Source: Comamonas testosteroni ATCC 11996 (GTDB lineage: Bacteria; Pseudomonadota; Gammaproteobacteria; Burkholderiales; Burkholderiaceae_C). Taken from it: a stretch of 64,000 nucleotides of DNA. Positions 15,443 to 24,849 of the stretch are shown here, piece after piece (within the stretch, counting starts at the first letter, position 1; every line of letters starts with the position of its first letter). Made by a program: the position numbers and the translations under genes. The notes below the pieces were generated by a model that saw only the letters and a program-made list of their open reading frames with translations, did no database searches and had not been told where the DNA came from. The stretch covers positions 62,001 through 126,000 of the forward strand of contig NZ_AHIL01000044.1 of NCBI RefSeq assembly GCF_000241525.1, read 5' to 3'.

Positions 15443-18229
15443 ATGACCCAGCATGTAGCCACCTTGCGCGATGTGACGCTCGCCTACGGCAAGACGCAGG
15501 CGCTGCGCGGACTGAGCCTGGAGATTCCTGCAGGCATCATGGTCGGCCTGATCGGCCCTGACGGCGTGGGCAAGTCAAGCCTGTTGTCTTTGATTGCCGG
15601 CGCGCGCGCCCTGCAGGGCGGCGAGATACAGGTGCTTGGCGGCGACATGGGCAGCAAAAAGCACCGCGATGCCGTCTGCCCCCGCATTGCCTACATGCCT
15701 CAGGGCCTGGGCAAGAACCTCTACCCCACGCTGTCGGTGGAAGAGAATCTGCAGTTCTTCGGGCGCCTTTTCGGTCATGACGCGGCCGAGCGCCGGGCGC
15801 GCATCGACGATCTGACCCAGAGCACCGGACTGCAGAAATTCCTCTCCCGCCCAGCCGGCAAGCTCTCGGGCGGCATGAAGCAGAAGCTGGCGCTGTGCTG
15901 CGCCCTCATCCACGACCCCGACCTGCTGATTCTGGACGAGCCCACGACCGGCGTGGACCCGCTGGCGCGCGCGCAGTTCTGGGATCTGATCAACCGCATC
16001 CGCAGCCAGCGCCCGCAGATGAGCGTGATCGTGGCCACGGCCTATATGGACGAGGCCCAGCGCTTTGACTGGCTGGCGGCCATGGATGACGGCCTGATTC
16101 TGGCCACCGGCACCCCCGCCGAGCTGCTGGAGCGCACTGGCATGCCGGCGCTGGAGGCTGCCTTCATCGCCCTGCTGCCCGAGGAAAAAAAGCGCGGCCA
16201 TGCCGCCGTGGTGATCCCGCCGCTGCAGACCAGCGATGACGACATCGCCATCGAGGCGCGTGATCTCACCATGCGCTTTGGCGACTTTGTGGCTGTGGAC
16301 CATGTGAATTTCCGCATTCGTCGCGGCGAGATCTTCGGCTTTCTGGGCTCCAACGGCTGCGGCAAATCGACCACCATGAAGATGCTGACCGGGCTGCTGC
16401 CCGCCAGCGAGGGCGATGCCTGGCTGTTTGGCAAGAAGATCGATCCGCATGACGTGGCCACGCGCCGGCGCGTGGGCTATATGTCGCAGGCCTTCTCGCT
16501 CTACGGCGAGCTGACCGTGCTGCAGAACCTGGTGCTGCACGCCGAACTCTTCCACGTGGATCCGGCCGAGATCCCCGCGCGGGTCGAGGAGATGCTCACC
16601 CGCTTCGGGCTCACAGAAGTGCGCGAGACGCTGCCCGGCAATATCCCGCTGGGCATGCGCCAGCGCCTGTCGCTGGCCGTGGCCATGGTGCACAAGCCGG
16701 AGCTGCTGATTCTCGACGAGCCCACCTCGGGCGTGGACCCCGTGGCGCGCGACCAGTTCTGGCGCTTACTGATCGAGCTCTCGCGCCGCGACCGGGTGAC
16801 GATCTTCATCTCCACGCACTTCATGAACGAGGCCGAGCGCTGCGACCGCATGTCCATGATGCATGCGGGCAAGGTGCTGGACAGCGACCGGCCCGCAGCC
16901 CTGACCGCCAAGCGCGGCGCGGCCACACTGGAGGAGGCCTTCATCGGCTATCTGGTGGAGGCCTCGGGCGAGGCAGCGCCCGTGCTTGATATTAAAAAAG
17001 AAGCTACTACCGCTGACTCAGCCTTATCCTCAGCATCAAAAGTATCTGATATCAATACAGATAAAGCGGAGCAAGCTCCTGTTTCAGAAGCACACAAAGG
17101 CCCTGGCTTCAGCCTGCAACGCCTGTGGAGCTATCTGTGGCGCGAGTCGCTGGAGCTGCAGCGCGATCCCGTGCGCGCCACGCTGGCCCTGGTGGGATCG
17201 CTGGTGCTGATGGTGGTGATCGGCTTCGGCATCAGCATGGACGTCGAAGACCTGAAGTTTGCCGTGCTGGACCGCGACCAGAGCACCATCAGCCAGAACT
17301 ATGTGAACAACCTCGCAGGCTCGCGCTACTTCATTGAAATGCCGCCCATCCAGGACTATGCGGACCTGGACCGGCGCATGAAAAGCGGCGAACTGGCATT
17401 GGCCATCGAGATTCCACCCGGTTTTGGCCGTGATGTGCTGCGCGGCTCTAAGGTAGCCGTGGGCGCCTGGTTCGACGGCGCCATGCCCCAGCGCGGCGAG
17501 ACCGTCAAAGGCTATGTCCAGGCCATGCACCAGCTCTGGCTGGCACAGCAGGCGCGCGAACGTCTGGGCGTGCAGCTAGTCAGCCAGGTCAGCCTGGAGA
17601 CCCGCTTTCGCTACAACCCCGATGTGAAAAGCCTGCCCGCCATGGTGCCGGCCGTGATTCCGCTGCTGCTGATGATGCTGCCAGCCATGCTCACGGCCCT
17701 GGCCGTGGTGCGCGAAAAAGAGCTGGGCTCCATCGTGAACCTGTACGTCACTCCCGTGACCCGCACCGAGTTTCTGCTGGGCAAGCAGCTGCCCTATGTG
17801 GTGCTGGCCATGCTGAACTTCTTTCTGATGTGCGCCATGGCGGTATTCGTGTTCGGCGTGCCCATGACCGGCAGCTTCCCGCTGCTCGTCTTGGCCGCCC
17901 TGCTCTTCAGCGTCATTGCCACGGGCATGGGCCTGCTGGCCTCGGCCGTCACCAGCAGCCAGATTGCCGCCATGTTCTTTGCCATGCTGGGCACGCTGAT
18001 CCCGGCCACGCAGTTCTCGGGGCTGACCGACCCGGTGTCCTCGCTGGAAGGCGCCGGTCGATGGATCGGCGAGATCTACCCGGCCACCTACATGTTCGCC
18101 ATCAGCCGCGGCGTCTTCAACAAGGCGCTGGGCCTGCACGATCTGGCGCCGACCTTGGTGCCGCTGCTGATTGCCGTTCCCGTGATCATGGGCGTGGCCA
18201 TCTGGGCTCTGCCCAAGCAGGAGAAATGA
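15443..18229 (+). CDS. ABC exporter: two ATPase domains fused to an ABC-2 permease (RbbA/YhiH-like)
   Basis: The 928-residue protein contains ATPase domain 1 (Walker A GPDGVGKS at 38-45, signature LSGGMKQK, Walker [14 protein letters not shown]), ATPase domain 2 (Walker [10 protein letters not shown] near 302-310, Walker [14 protein letters not shown]), a low-GC polar linker (about residues 513-552), and a C-terminal ABC-2 permease domain with one early membrane helix, a long periplasmic part and five later helices. This is the RbbA/YhiH architecture. The second ATPase has a degenerate signature (PLGMRQR in place of LSGGQ). The ATG at 15443 is chosen; a GTG at 15419 overlapping the previous stop is possible. 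It probably acts with the permease at 18389 as one exporter of unknown substrate. Confidence 0.9.
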   Translation: MTQHVATLRDVTLAYGKTQALRGLSLEIPAGIMVGLIGPDGVGKSSLLSLIAGARALQGGEIQVLGGDMGSKKHRDAVCPRIAYMPQGLGKNLYPTLSVEENLQFFGRLFGHDAAERRARIDDLTQSTGLQKFLSRPAGKLSGGMKQKLALCCALIHDPDLLILDEPTTGVDPLARAQFWDLINRIRSQRPQMSVIVATAYMDEAQRFDWLAAMDDGLILATGTPAELLERTGMPALEAAFIALLPEEKKRGHAAVVIPPLQTSDDDIAIEARDLTMRFGDFVAVDHVNFRIRRGEIFGFLGSNGCGKSTTMKMLTGLLPASEGDAWLFGKKIDPHDVATRRRVGYMSQAFSLYGELTVLQNLVLHAELFHVDPAEIPARVEEMLTRFGLTEVRETLPGNIPLGMRQRLSLAVAMVHKPELLILDEPTSGVDPVARDQFWRLLIELSRRDRVTIFISTHFMNEAERCDRMSMMHAGKVLDSDRPAALTAKRGAATLEEAFIGYLVEASGEAAPVLDIKKEATTADSALSSASKVSDINTDKAEQAPVSEAHKGPGFSLQRLWSYLWRESLELQRDPVRATLALVGSLVLMVVIGFGISMDVEDLKFAVLDRDQSTISQNYVNNLAGSRYFIEMPPIQDYADLDRRMKSGELALAIEIPPGFGRDVLRGSKVAVGAWFDGAMPQRGETVKGYVQAMHQLWLAQQARERLGVQLVSQVSLETRFRYNPDVKSLPAMVPAVIPLLLMMLPAMLTALAVVREKELGSIVNLYVTPVTRTEFLLGKQLPYVVLAMLNFFLMCAMAVFVFGVPMTGSFPLLVLAALLFSVIATGMGLLASAVTSSQIAAMFFAMLGTLIPATQFSGLTDPVSSLEGAGRWIGEIYPATYMFAISRGVFNKALGLHDLAPTLVPLLIAVPVIMGVAIWALPKQEK

Positions 18230-18232
18230 TGA

Positions 18233-18337
18233 AGCTCCCCCTGAGTCGCTGCGCGCCTTCCCCCTCTCTCACTTCGTGGGAGGGTGACGACACCTTCGCT
18301 GCGGGGCGGCCCTTGCTCGGTGTCTCTGCGTTGGGCC
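18233..18337 (+). repeat. REP-like element copy C, directly after the fused ABC exporter gene
   Basis: It begins 3 bp after the exporter stop with AGCTCCCCCTGAGTCGC and runs through GCGCGCCTTCCCCCTCTC, a CACTTCGTG hairpin, AGGGTGACGACACC, GCGGGGCGGCCC and GTGTCTCTGCGTTGGGCC. Blocks and order match copy B over its full length. It separates two genes of one operon. Confidence 0.85.
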
Positions 18338-18388
18338 TGCGCTTGTTCAAAGCATCTTCTGCTTCACGGCACATCTTGGATTTTTGCG

Positions 18389-19516
18389 ATGTTGCATAGT
18401 CTGAAAAATATCTGGCGCCTGGGCGTCAAGGAACTGTGGAGCCTGTGGCGCGACCCGGTGATGCTGGTGCTCATCGTCTACACCTTCACGGCCTCGGTGT
18501 ACACCGCGGCCACGGCCATGCCCGATACGCTGCACAAGGCGCCGATTGCCATCGTCGACGAAGACCAGTCGCCACTGTCCGCACGCATCACCTCGGCGTT
18601 CTACCCACCTCAGTTCATGCCGCCGCAGATGGTGGATTTCAGCCATGTGGATCCCGGGCTGGATGCAGGCGACTTCACCTTCTCGCTGACCATTCCTCCC
18701 AACTTCCAGCGCGATGTGCTGGCCGGCAAAAAGGCCGAGCTGCAGCTGAACGTGGATGCCACCCGCATGAGCCAGGCGTTCTCCGGCAGCGGATATGTGC
18801 AGCAGATCGTGCTGGCCGAAGTCAACGAGTTCGTGCAGCGTCACCGGGGAGGCAGCGCACTGCCCGTGGACCTGGAGCTGCGCGCCCGCTTCAACCCCGG
18901 ACTGAACAAGATCTGGTTCGGCGGGCTGATGCAGATCATCAACAACGTCACCATGCTCTCCATCATCCTCACGGGCGCGGCGCTGATCCGCGAACGCGAG
19001 CACGGCACCATCGAGCATCTGCTGGTCATGCCCGTGACGCCTACCGAGATCATGCTGGCCAAGGTCTGGTCCATGGGCGCCGTGGTGCTGCTGGCGGCAG
19101 GCGTCTCGCTCAATCTGGTCGTGCGCGGCGCGCTCAAGGTGCCCATCGAAGGCAGTCTGCTGCTGTTCATGGCAGGCTCGGCCCTGTGCCTGTTCGCAAC
19201 TACGGCCATGGGCATCTTTCTGGCCACGGTGGCGCGCAGCATGCCGCAGTTCGGCCTGCTGATGGTGTTGACGCTGCTGCCGCTGCAATTGCTGTCCGGC
19301 GGCATGACACCCCGCGAATCCATGCCCCAGCTGGTGCAGGATGTGATGCTGTTCGCCCCCACCACGCATTTTGTGGAGCTGGGGCAGGCGATTCTGTATC
19401 GCGGCGCCGGCATAGAAACCGTGTGGAAGCCCTTTCTGTGGCTGGCGGGAATCGGCGCAGTGCTGTTCTGGCTGTCGCTGATGCGGTTCAGAAAAACCTT
19501 GTCGAGCATGGCCTGA
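18389..19516 (+). CDS. ABC-2 type transporter permease (YhhJ-like)
   Basis: This 375-residue inner-membrane protein has one N-terminal helix (PVMLVLIVYTFTASVY), a large extracytoplasmic domain, then five helices starting at IINNVTMLSIILTGAALI with the ABC-2 segment REREHGTIEHLLVMPVTP. It resembles the second permease of YbhFSR/YhiH-YhhJ exporters and would pair with the permease half of the preceding fusion protein. The ATG at 18389 is used because the longer frame from 18284 would translate REP-like repeat sequence and gives a non-conserved N-terminus. Confidence 0.9.
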   Translation: MLHSLKNIWRLGVKELWSLWRDPVMLVLIVYTFTASVYTAATAMPDTLHKAPIAIVDEDQSPLSARITSAFYPPQFMPPQMVDFSHVDPGLDAGDFTFSLTIPPNFQRDVLAGKKAELQLNVDATRMSQAFSGSGYVQQIVLAEVNEFVQRHRGGSALPVDLELRARFNPGLNKIWFGGLMQIINNVTMLSIILTGAALIREREHGTIEHLLVMPVTPTEIMLAKVWSMGAVVLLAAGVSLNLVVRGALKVPIEGSLLLFMAGSALCLFATTAMGIFLATVARSMPQFGLLMVLTLLPLQLLSGGMTPRESMPQLVQDVMLFAPTTHFVELGQAILYRGAGIETVWKPFLWLAGIGAVLFWLSLMRFRKTLSSMA

Positions 19517-19605
19517 GTTCTGGCCGGGCGCCACGGCAACCATGGCGGGCGTATCGCCTGTTTCTGCTGAAAGTCTTTTTCCTTCCAACTTCAAGGCCTC
19601 GACCC

Positions 19606-19866
19606 ATGCCATTCACCATTGAAGAACGCCAATCACTGCTTGTCCTCAAGGGCGTGGGCCCGACGGTACTGAGCCGGCTGGAATCCCTGGGCTACGGCTC
19701 ATTTGCGCAGTTGCGTCAGGCCAACGCCCTGGACATTGTCGCCAAGGCCTCGGCCCTCACAGGCTCCAGCTGCTGGAAGAACAGCCCTCAGGCACGCGCG
19801 GCCATCCAGGCGAGCATCGATGCGGCCAGGCAGCATCCGGCGCAAGAGAGCGAAGCCATTCGGTAA
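19606..19866 (+). CDS. Small helix-hairpin-helix protein (Cdd1-like)
   Basis: This 86-residue protein has a helix-hairpin-helix core, LLVLKGVGPTVLSRLESLGY (residues 8-27), and continues with SFAQLRQANALDIVAKASALTG, which fits the Cdd1/pathogenicity-locus type of HhH proteins. Such domains bind DNA without sequence specificity, but the function of this family is unknown. The frame is open far upstream in shadow of the permease gene; the ATG at 19606 is the only methionine just before the domain, although no strong ribosome binding site is seen. It follows the exporter operon by 89 bp. Confidence 0.7.
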   Translation: MPFTIEERQSLLVLKGVGPTVLSRLESLGYGSFAQLRQANALDIVAKASALTGSSCWKNSPQARAAIQASIDAARQHPAQESEAIR

Positions 19867-19961
19867 GGCGCGCAACCACCCAGCCGCTGCGTTGGGCCGC
19901 CATGAATATCCCCATGGCGTTTCAAGCCCGGCCGGCCGCCACCCGATGCGCGTCAAAAAGA

Positions 19962-21158
19962 CTATGAGTGCGCGAGAAGCCGCACCGTATCGCGGGCGGC
20001 CACCCACTCCTCATTCGTGGGCTCAACTCCCACCAGTACCCGGCTGTCTGCAGATGAAATGACCGGTGCATGGGCTGCATTGGCCTGGTCATCCAGCCCC
20101 AGGCCCAGCCATGCCAGATCGGTGCAGACGCGGCCGCGAATCTCCTCGCTGTGCTCGCCAATGCCCGCCGTGAACACCAGCATGTCCAACCCGCCCAGCG
20201 CAGCGACCAGAGAGCCGATCTCGCGCACGATGCGGCGCACAAAGAGGTCCAGCGCGATGCGCGCCCGCTCGCCAGCCTCACCTGAATCCCGGACATGGCG
20301 CAGGATCACGCGCGGCTCGGACGAGATGCCCGAGACGCCCAGCAGCCCCGAGTCGTGATAGAGCAGATGCCCCACCTCCTGAAGCGTCAGCTTCTCGATC
20401 TCCATCAGATAGAGCACGGCCCCCGGGTCCAGCGCCCCTGTACGGGTGCCCATCATCAATCCGTCCAGGGCCGAGAAGCCCATGGTGGTCGCCATGCTTT
20501 GCAGCTGCTGCATGCCGCACAGGCTGGCGCCGCTGCCCAGATGGGCGACGATGGTGCGGCCCCTGGCCCTGTCGCCATGACGCTCGGCCAGCGCGGTTGC
20601 CATATAGGCATACGAGAGCCCGTGAAAGCCATAGCGGCGCACGCCGCGCTGCCACCATTCGTAGGGCAGTGGCAGGATCTGCTCCACCTTGGGCAGGCTG
20701 TGATGAAAGCCTGTATCGAAGCAGGCAATCTGCACGATGTCGGGGCGCTCGCGCAGCAGGATCTCGATGGCCTCCAGCGCAAACGGCTGATGCAGCGGTG
20801 CCAGCGGCACATAGCTGCGCAAGTCTCTCAACACGCCTGCATCGATGCGGGTGGACTCGAAATATTTGCTGCCGCCATGCACCACCCGATGGGCGATCGC
20901 CGCCACGGGCCGGCCCTCGAGCCGGGCCGTGATGCGCTCGCGGATGATGCGCAGCGCATCGCGATACGGATGCTCTGCACCCAGCTCGATGGCAAAGGGC
21001 TGGACGCCGGTTTCGCCGAAGTCGGGAGCGGGCCCGCCAATGCCCTGCACCTTGCCGTTCCACAGGGGTTTGCGCGGCAGGGGACTGGCGGCCTCGAAGA
21101 CGGCGAACTTGATGCTCGACGAGCCGCAGTTCAGGACGATGATGACGGACTTGCTCAT
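19962..21158 (-). CDS. ackA: Acetate kinase family protein
   Basis: It catalyses acyl phosphate + ADP to carboxylate + ATP, normally with acetate. The 398-residue protein shows the phosphate-binding start VLNCGSSSIKFAVF, HRVVHGG, CFDTGFH, GRTIVAHLGSGASLCG, GTRTGALDPG and FTAGIGEHSEEIR, all matching the acetokinase family. Small deviations from the consensus (FDTGFH for FDTAFH, GIGEHS for GIGENS) may reflect a shifted acyl range. The ATG at 21158 has AAAGG upstream. It is the last gene of the PHA-linked minus-strand cluster, 71 bp behind the phosphate acyltransferase gene. Confidence 0.93.
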   Translation of the reverse strand: MSKSVIIVLNCGSSSIKFAVFEAASPLPRKPLWNGKVQGIGGPAPDFGETGVQPFAIELGAEHPYRDALRIIRERITARLEGRPVAAIAHRVVHGGSKYFESTRIDAGVLRDLRSYVPLAPLHQPFALEAIEILLRERPDIVQIACFDTGFHHSLPKVEQILPLPYEWWQRGVRRYGFHGLSYAYMATALAERHGDRARGRTIVAHLGSGASLCGMQQLQSMATTMGFSALDGLMMGTRTGALDPGAVLYLMEIEKLTLQEVGHLLYHDSGLLGVSGISSEPRVILRHVRDSGEAGERARIALDLFVRRIVREIGSLVAALGGLDMLVFTAGIGEHSEEIRGRVCTDLAWLGLGLDDQANAAHAPVISSADSRVLVGVEPTNEEWVAARDTVRLLAHS

Positions 21159-21229
21159 GTCAGGACCTTTGCCTGCCGACGTGACAGAGACTGCTGCGCT
21201 TGCCAGTCCGGTGCCATCGGCCATGATTT

Positions 21230-22351
21230 TCAGGGCGGCGTCTGCCGGTAGTGATGTGCGAGCAGCAGCGCAATCGCACAGGATGCAATACGGGATTCGC
21301 GCGAATCCGCGCGGCTGGTCAGCACGATGGGTACCTTGGCACCAAGCACGATGCCTGCGCTGGCTGCGCCGCCCAGGTACATGAGCTGCTTGGCCAGCAT
21401 ATTGCCGCTTTCCAGATCGGGCACCAGCAGGATGTCGGCCTGACCGGCCACTGGCGAAGCGATGCCCTTGGTGCGCGCGGCCTCGATGGAGACTGCATTG
21501 TCGAAAGCCAGCGGTCCGTCCAGCACGCCTCCGGTGATCTGGCCCCGGTCGGCCATCTTGCACAGTGCGGCAGCATCCAGTGTCGCGGGCATGTTGGGGT
21601 TGACCGTCTCGACGGCGGCGAGGATGGCGAGCCTGGGCCTTGCCACGCCCAGAACCTGTGCCAGCTCGATGGCATTGCGCGCGATATCGGCCTTCTGCAA
21701 CAGATCGGGGGCCAGGTTGATGGCAGCGTCGGTGACGATGAAGGGGCGTGGATAGCTGGCCGTCTGCAACACAAAGCAATGGCTTACACGCCTCTTGGTG
21801 CGCAACCCGGCACTGCCGGCAACGACAGCCGCCATCAGCTCGTCGGTGTGCAGACTGCCTTTCATCAGTGCCTCGACTTCGCCGCTGGCGGCAAGTCTGG
21901 CACCAAGCTCGGCTGCTGCATGACTGTGCGGCACGTCCTCGATGCGCAGGCCCTGCAGCTCGACCCCCTGCGCAAGTGCAACCGCCTCCAGCCTGGCGCG
22001 CGGAGCGATCAGGACTGGCTCGATCAGCCCCAGCCGATGCGCATCAAGCGCGGCGGACAGGCTGGTGGCATCGCAGGGATGAACGACCCCCACGCGAACC
22101 GGCGGCAGTTCCTTGACAGCCGCCAGCAGCCGGGTCAGGCCGTGATGTGAGGCAACGTCAAGCGGCTGCGCCGCGCCGCCTGATGACATGGACGCCGCTT
22201 GCTGCGCGGCTGGCTGCCGGGGCTGTGCATCGTGGGCGCAGAGCAGCGTCAGCGTGCCCGCGTCACGGGAAGCCACGGTAACGCGCAGGCTGTCGCCGAC
22301 GGCTATGCCCTCAAACGGCTGCTGCGTCATGTCTGGGCTCGGTTGACTCAT
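21230..22351 (-). CDS. Phosphate acetyl/butyryltransferase with a vestigial N-terminal MaoC segment
   Basis: The C-terminal 300 residues are a phosphate acyltransferase (PF01515 type), with EALMKGSLHTDELMAAV, RRVSHCFVL, FIVTDAAINLAPDLLQKA and GGVLDGPLAFDNAVS. It would convert acyl-CoA and phosphate to acyl phosphate for the neighbouring kinase. The N-terminus (about residues 13-45, with FEGIAVGDS) resembles the beginning of the MaoC hydratase domain found in the larger bifunctional enoyl-CoA hydratase/phosphate acetyltransferases, but the hot-dog domain itself is missing, leaving a low-complexity linker. At 373 residues it is about 90 shorter than the fused form. Its start overlaps the stop of the DUF3141 gene by 4 bp. 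Confidence 0.88.
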   Translation of the reverse strand: MSQPSPDMTQQPFEGIAVGDSLRVTVASRDAGTLTLLCAHDAQPRQPAAQQAASMSSGGAAQPLDVASHHGLTRLLAAVKELPPVRVGVVHPCDATSLSAALDAHRLGLIEPVLIAPRARLEAVALAQGVELQGLRIEDVPHSHAAAELGARLAASGEVEALMKGSLHTDELMAAVVAGSAGLRTKRRVSHCFVLQTASYPRPFIVTDAAINLAPDLLQKADIARNAIELAQVLGVARPRLAILAAVETVNPNMPATLDAAALCKMADRGQITGGVLDGPLAFDNAVSIEAARTKGIASPVAGQADILLVPDLESGNMLAKQLMYLGGAASAGIVLGAKVPIVLTSRADSRESRIASCAIALLLAHHYRQTPP

Positions 22352-24666
22352 CGCACTCCTTTCTTGCCGCGTGGGGCGGCCGGTTTACGTCGCGCAGCAG
22401 CCGCAGCCCGCTGGGGAGCTGCAGGAGTCTGTACCGGAGCCGGCACCAGCTCGAGAGGCTCCTGGATCCGGGGCTGCTGCGCCAGCACGGCCTGCTCGAA
22501 CAAGGCCTGCACCTGCTGCAAGGCATGTCTCACGGCATCATCCTGCGCACCAGGCTCCTTATCGATGGCTGCCATCTGGGTAATGGCTTCGCCGGCCTTG
22601 CGGATGGTGTCGGCAGGCGTGTTCTTCAGCAGGCCGGGAATGGCTTCGATGGCAGCGCTGCCGCATTGCCTCATCACCAGGGTCTGCTCGCGGATGGCGG
22701 CTCGCAGTTCGGCCAGACTCCAGCGCCCAGGCGCCTGCTGCTCCAGCAATTGCGCAGCCAGGTGGTAGTAGCGCTCGTCCACAGCGCGACGCTGGGAGAG
22801 CACGCTCAGCAAGCCGCGCAGCGTGGCCTCGAGCACGCCCCCTTGATCCACACTGCTCTTGATCTGTTGCTGCCTGGCCGCCATCAGCGCCAGATGCTCG
22901 GGGGTGGAGCCAGGATGCTGGCGCACTGGTGCGCTCTCGCCATAAGCATGCCCAGCCAGCGCCTGCATGAGCGGCGAGCCATAGAGCATGTCGAACCACA
23001 GGGCGTAGATATGGTCTCGCCGGTCGCGGAAATCATCGAGAGCGCGATCCAGTGCAGCCGAGCACTGCTGCTGCATATGCAGCCATGGATTGGCCTCATC
23101 CACGGGCTGGCGATGTTCGCGTATGTATTGGGCGCTGCTGCGTATCAGGCAAGCCAGCGGGTGCTGGCTGCTCCAGGCCTCGAATTGCAGGCGCATGGGA
23201 TGCAAGGTCTGCAACCAGTGTGCCGATTGGGAAGTGCTCAGCGCACGCACCCAGGGTTGCCACATGCTGCGATACAGAGCCAGGTTGATGTCGGATACCC
23301 TGGCCGCCGCGTCGAAACGGCGATCGGACTCGGGATCGGGCTTGACGATATCGCGCACTTCATCGATGCCGCTGGCACGGATGCTCAGCAGATAAGGATC
23401 ATGGAGCAGCTTTTGCTCCTGCTTCGTGGCATCGTCAACGCTGGCGCGATAGATGCCTGCCGGCAGCAGATTGATCTGCTCGATGGCACTGGCGAACTTG
23501 CGGTGCTGCTTGCTGCCGACGGCGCCCGAAACAAAGATGCCCAGATGACCGATGCTGTCGTGCGTGCTGAAGATGATGGTCTGGTCATGAGCGCGCACGT
23601 CGTCGTCGCTGGCGTACAGATCGGTGATCCAGCCCAGAGCCTGGGCCGGCGGCGTGATGTTGTCGCCATAGGAGCAGAACACCAGGATGGGCGAGCGGAT
23701 ATTGCGCAGATCGATGCGCACTCCGTCCGATGTCAGCAACTGGGCCGTCGACAGCCTGTTGCCTATGAACAGATTGTCGACGATGTACTGCATCTCCACA
23801 TCGTTGAGGAAGACATAGCCACCCCAGTATTTCTCGAAGTCTATATAGCGCTCGGCTTCGGTGTCGGCATTCGCATAGACCTTGTACTGCTTGCTCCAGA
23901 GCGTGTTGGCCGGATCGAGCTGCTCGAAGTTCTGCACCAGATGGGCGCCGTCGAAGCGGCCGTTACCCAGATCGCTGGCCAGTGCCGTCATCCAGCTGCC
24001 CCCGAGGAGCCCGCCCGAATAACGCATGGGATTGTCTCCGGCCCAGTACGACAGGGGCGCTCCGGCAACAATGATGGGCCCGAACAGCTCGGGCCAGACA
24101 GCGGCCGTCATCAGGATCTGCCAGCCCGCCTGGCAGTTGCCGATGACGGCAGGCTTGCCCTCACTCTCGGGGTGAAGCTCGGCCACGCGACGCATGAATG
24201 CGGCCTCGGCACGCATCACGTCCTCCACCGTCTGACCAGGTACGGGATCAGGCAGAAAGCCGACGAAGTAGCAAGGGTGACCGGCCTCCAGCGCCGCACC
24301 GATCTCGCTATGGGGCTTGAAGCCACCTATGCCCGGGCCATGCCCGGCGCGTGGATCTATCACGACGAATGGACGCTTGGCGGGGTCGGCAGGCCGATCT
24401 TCGGACGCCTGAATGCGCACCAGGCCATAGTTGACGGGTCTTGGGAGCTCCAGCCCCGACATCACGAGCTCTGCGGGGAAATGCAGCACGTTGGGCATCC
24501 TGGCCTCACGCTGGGTCCGGTACTGGTCGCCCACCTGCCGCTCGATGTCGGCATACAGCACCGCACGTTGAGCGGCATCCACCGCATAGGCCCCGGCGGC
24601 CCGCCACCATGCAAAAGGATCAACAGACCCGTTGGTCGACGGACCGACCCCGCTGGGTTTGCTCAT
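22348..24666 (-). CDS. DUF3141 family protein, alpha/beta hydrolase related to PHA synthases
   Basis: This 772-residue soluble protein matches DUF3141. Its first 450 residues have an alpha/beta-hydrolase layout related to PhaC: RPFVVIDPRAGHGPGIGGFK, the nucleophile elbow IGNCQAGWQ with a cysteine in the nucleophile position, ILVFCSYGDNITPP near the expected acid residue and HDSIGHLGIF near the expected histidine. The C-terminal 300 residues are helical and end in a proline/alanine/lysine-rich tail (RRKPAAPRGKKGVR). The biochemical activity is unknown. GGGAGC precedes the ATG. It lies between a phasin gene and the acyltransferase-kinase pair, which points to short-chain acyl metabolism linked to PHA. 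Confidence 0.85.
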   Translation of the reverse strand: MSKPSGVGPSTNGSVDPFAWWRAAGAYAVDAAQRAVLYADIERQVGDQYRTQREARMPNVLHFPAELVMSGLELPRPVNYGLVRIQASEDRPADPAKRPFVVIDPRAGHGPGIGGFKPHSEIGAALEAGHPCYFVGFLPDPVPGQTVEDVMRAEAAFMRRVAELHPESEGKPAVIGNCQAGWQILMTAAVWPELFGPIIVAGAPLSYWAGDNPMRYSGGLLGGSWMTALASDLGNGRFDGAHLVQNFEQLDPANTLWSKQYKVYANADTEAERYIDFEKYWGGYVFLNDVEMQYIVDNLFIGNRLSTAQLLTSDGVRIDLRNIRSPILVFCSYGDNITPPAQALGWITDLYASDDDVRAHDQTIIFSTHDSIGHLGIFVSGAVGSKQHRKFASAIEQINLLPAGIYRASVDDATKQEQKLLHDPYLLSIRASGIDEVRDIVKPDPESDRRFDAAARVSDINLALYRSMWQPWVRALSTSQSAHWLQTLHPMRLQFEAWSSQHPLACLIRSSAQYIREHRQPVDEANPWLHMQQQCSAALDRALDDFRDRRDHIYALWFDMLYGSPLMQALAGHAYGESAPVRQHPGSTPEHLALMAARQQQIKSSVDQGGVLEATLRGLLSVLSQRRAVDERYYHLAAQLLEQQAPGRWSLAELRAAIREQTLVMRQCGSAAIEAIPGLLKNTPADTIRKAGEAITQMAAIDKEPGAQDDAVRHALQQVQALFEQAVLAQQPRIQEPLELVPAPVQTPAAPQRAAAAARRKPAAPRGKKGVR

Positions 24667-24849
24667 GTCTTGCTCCCGAAGTCACAATCTTCTGTCTCAA
24701 GAAGATTCAAAAACAATAGCATCCAGCGTTTTATGGGTCACCACAAAACGCCGAAAACATCGGATTTTTTGCAATGGAGAGCCAGCTGATCAGCCGGCCC
24801 GCAGGCGGCAGCGTCGCCATCTTGGGCTGAAGCTGCGCCAGCCGATTGC

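Noticed and set aside
18284..18388. N-terminal extension of the second ABC permease
   Set aside because: It would translate REP-like repeat DNA; the ATG at 18389 starts the family-typical sequence.
18436..19605. Long frame ahead of the helix-hairpin-helix protein
   Set aside because: This part is the +2 shadow of the permease gene; only the last 86 codons form a recognisable domain.
21159..21779. Upstream extension of acetate kinase into the acyltransferase gene
   Set aside because: The extra 207 codons are an out-of-frame shadow of the acyltransferase gene; the kinase motif begins directly after the ATG at 21158.
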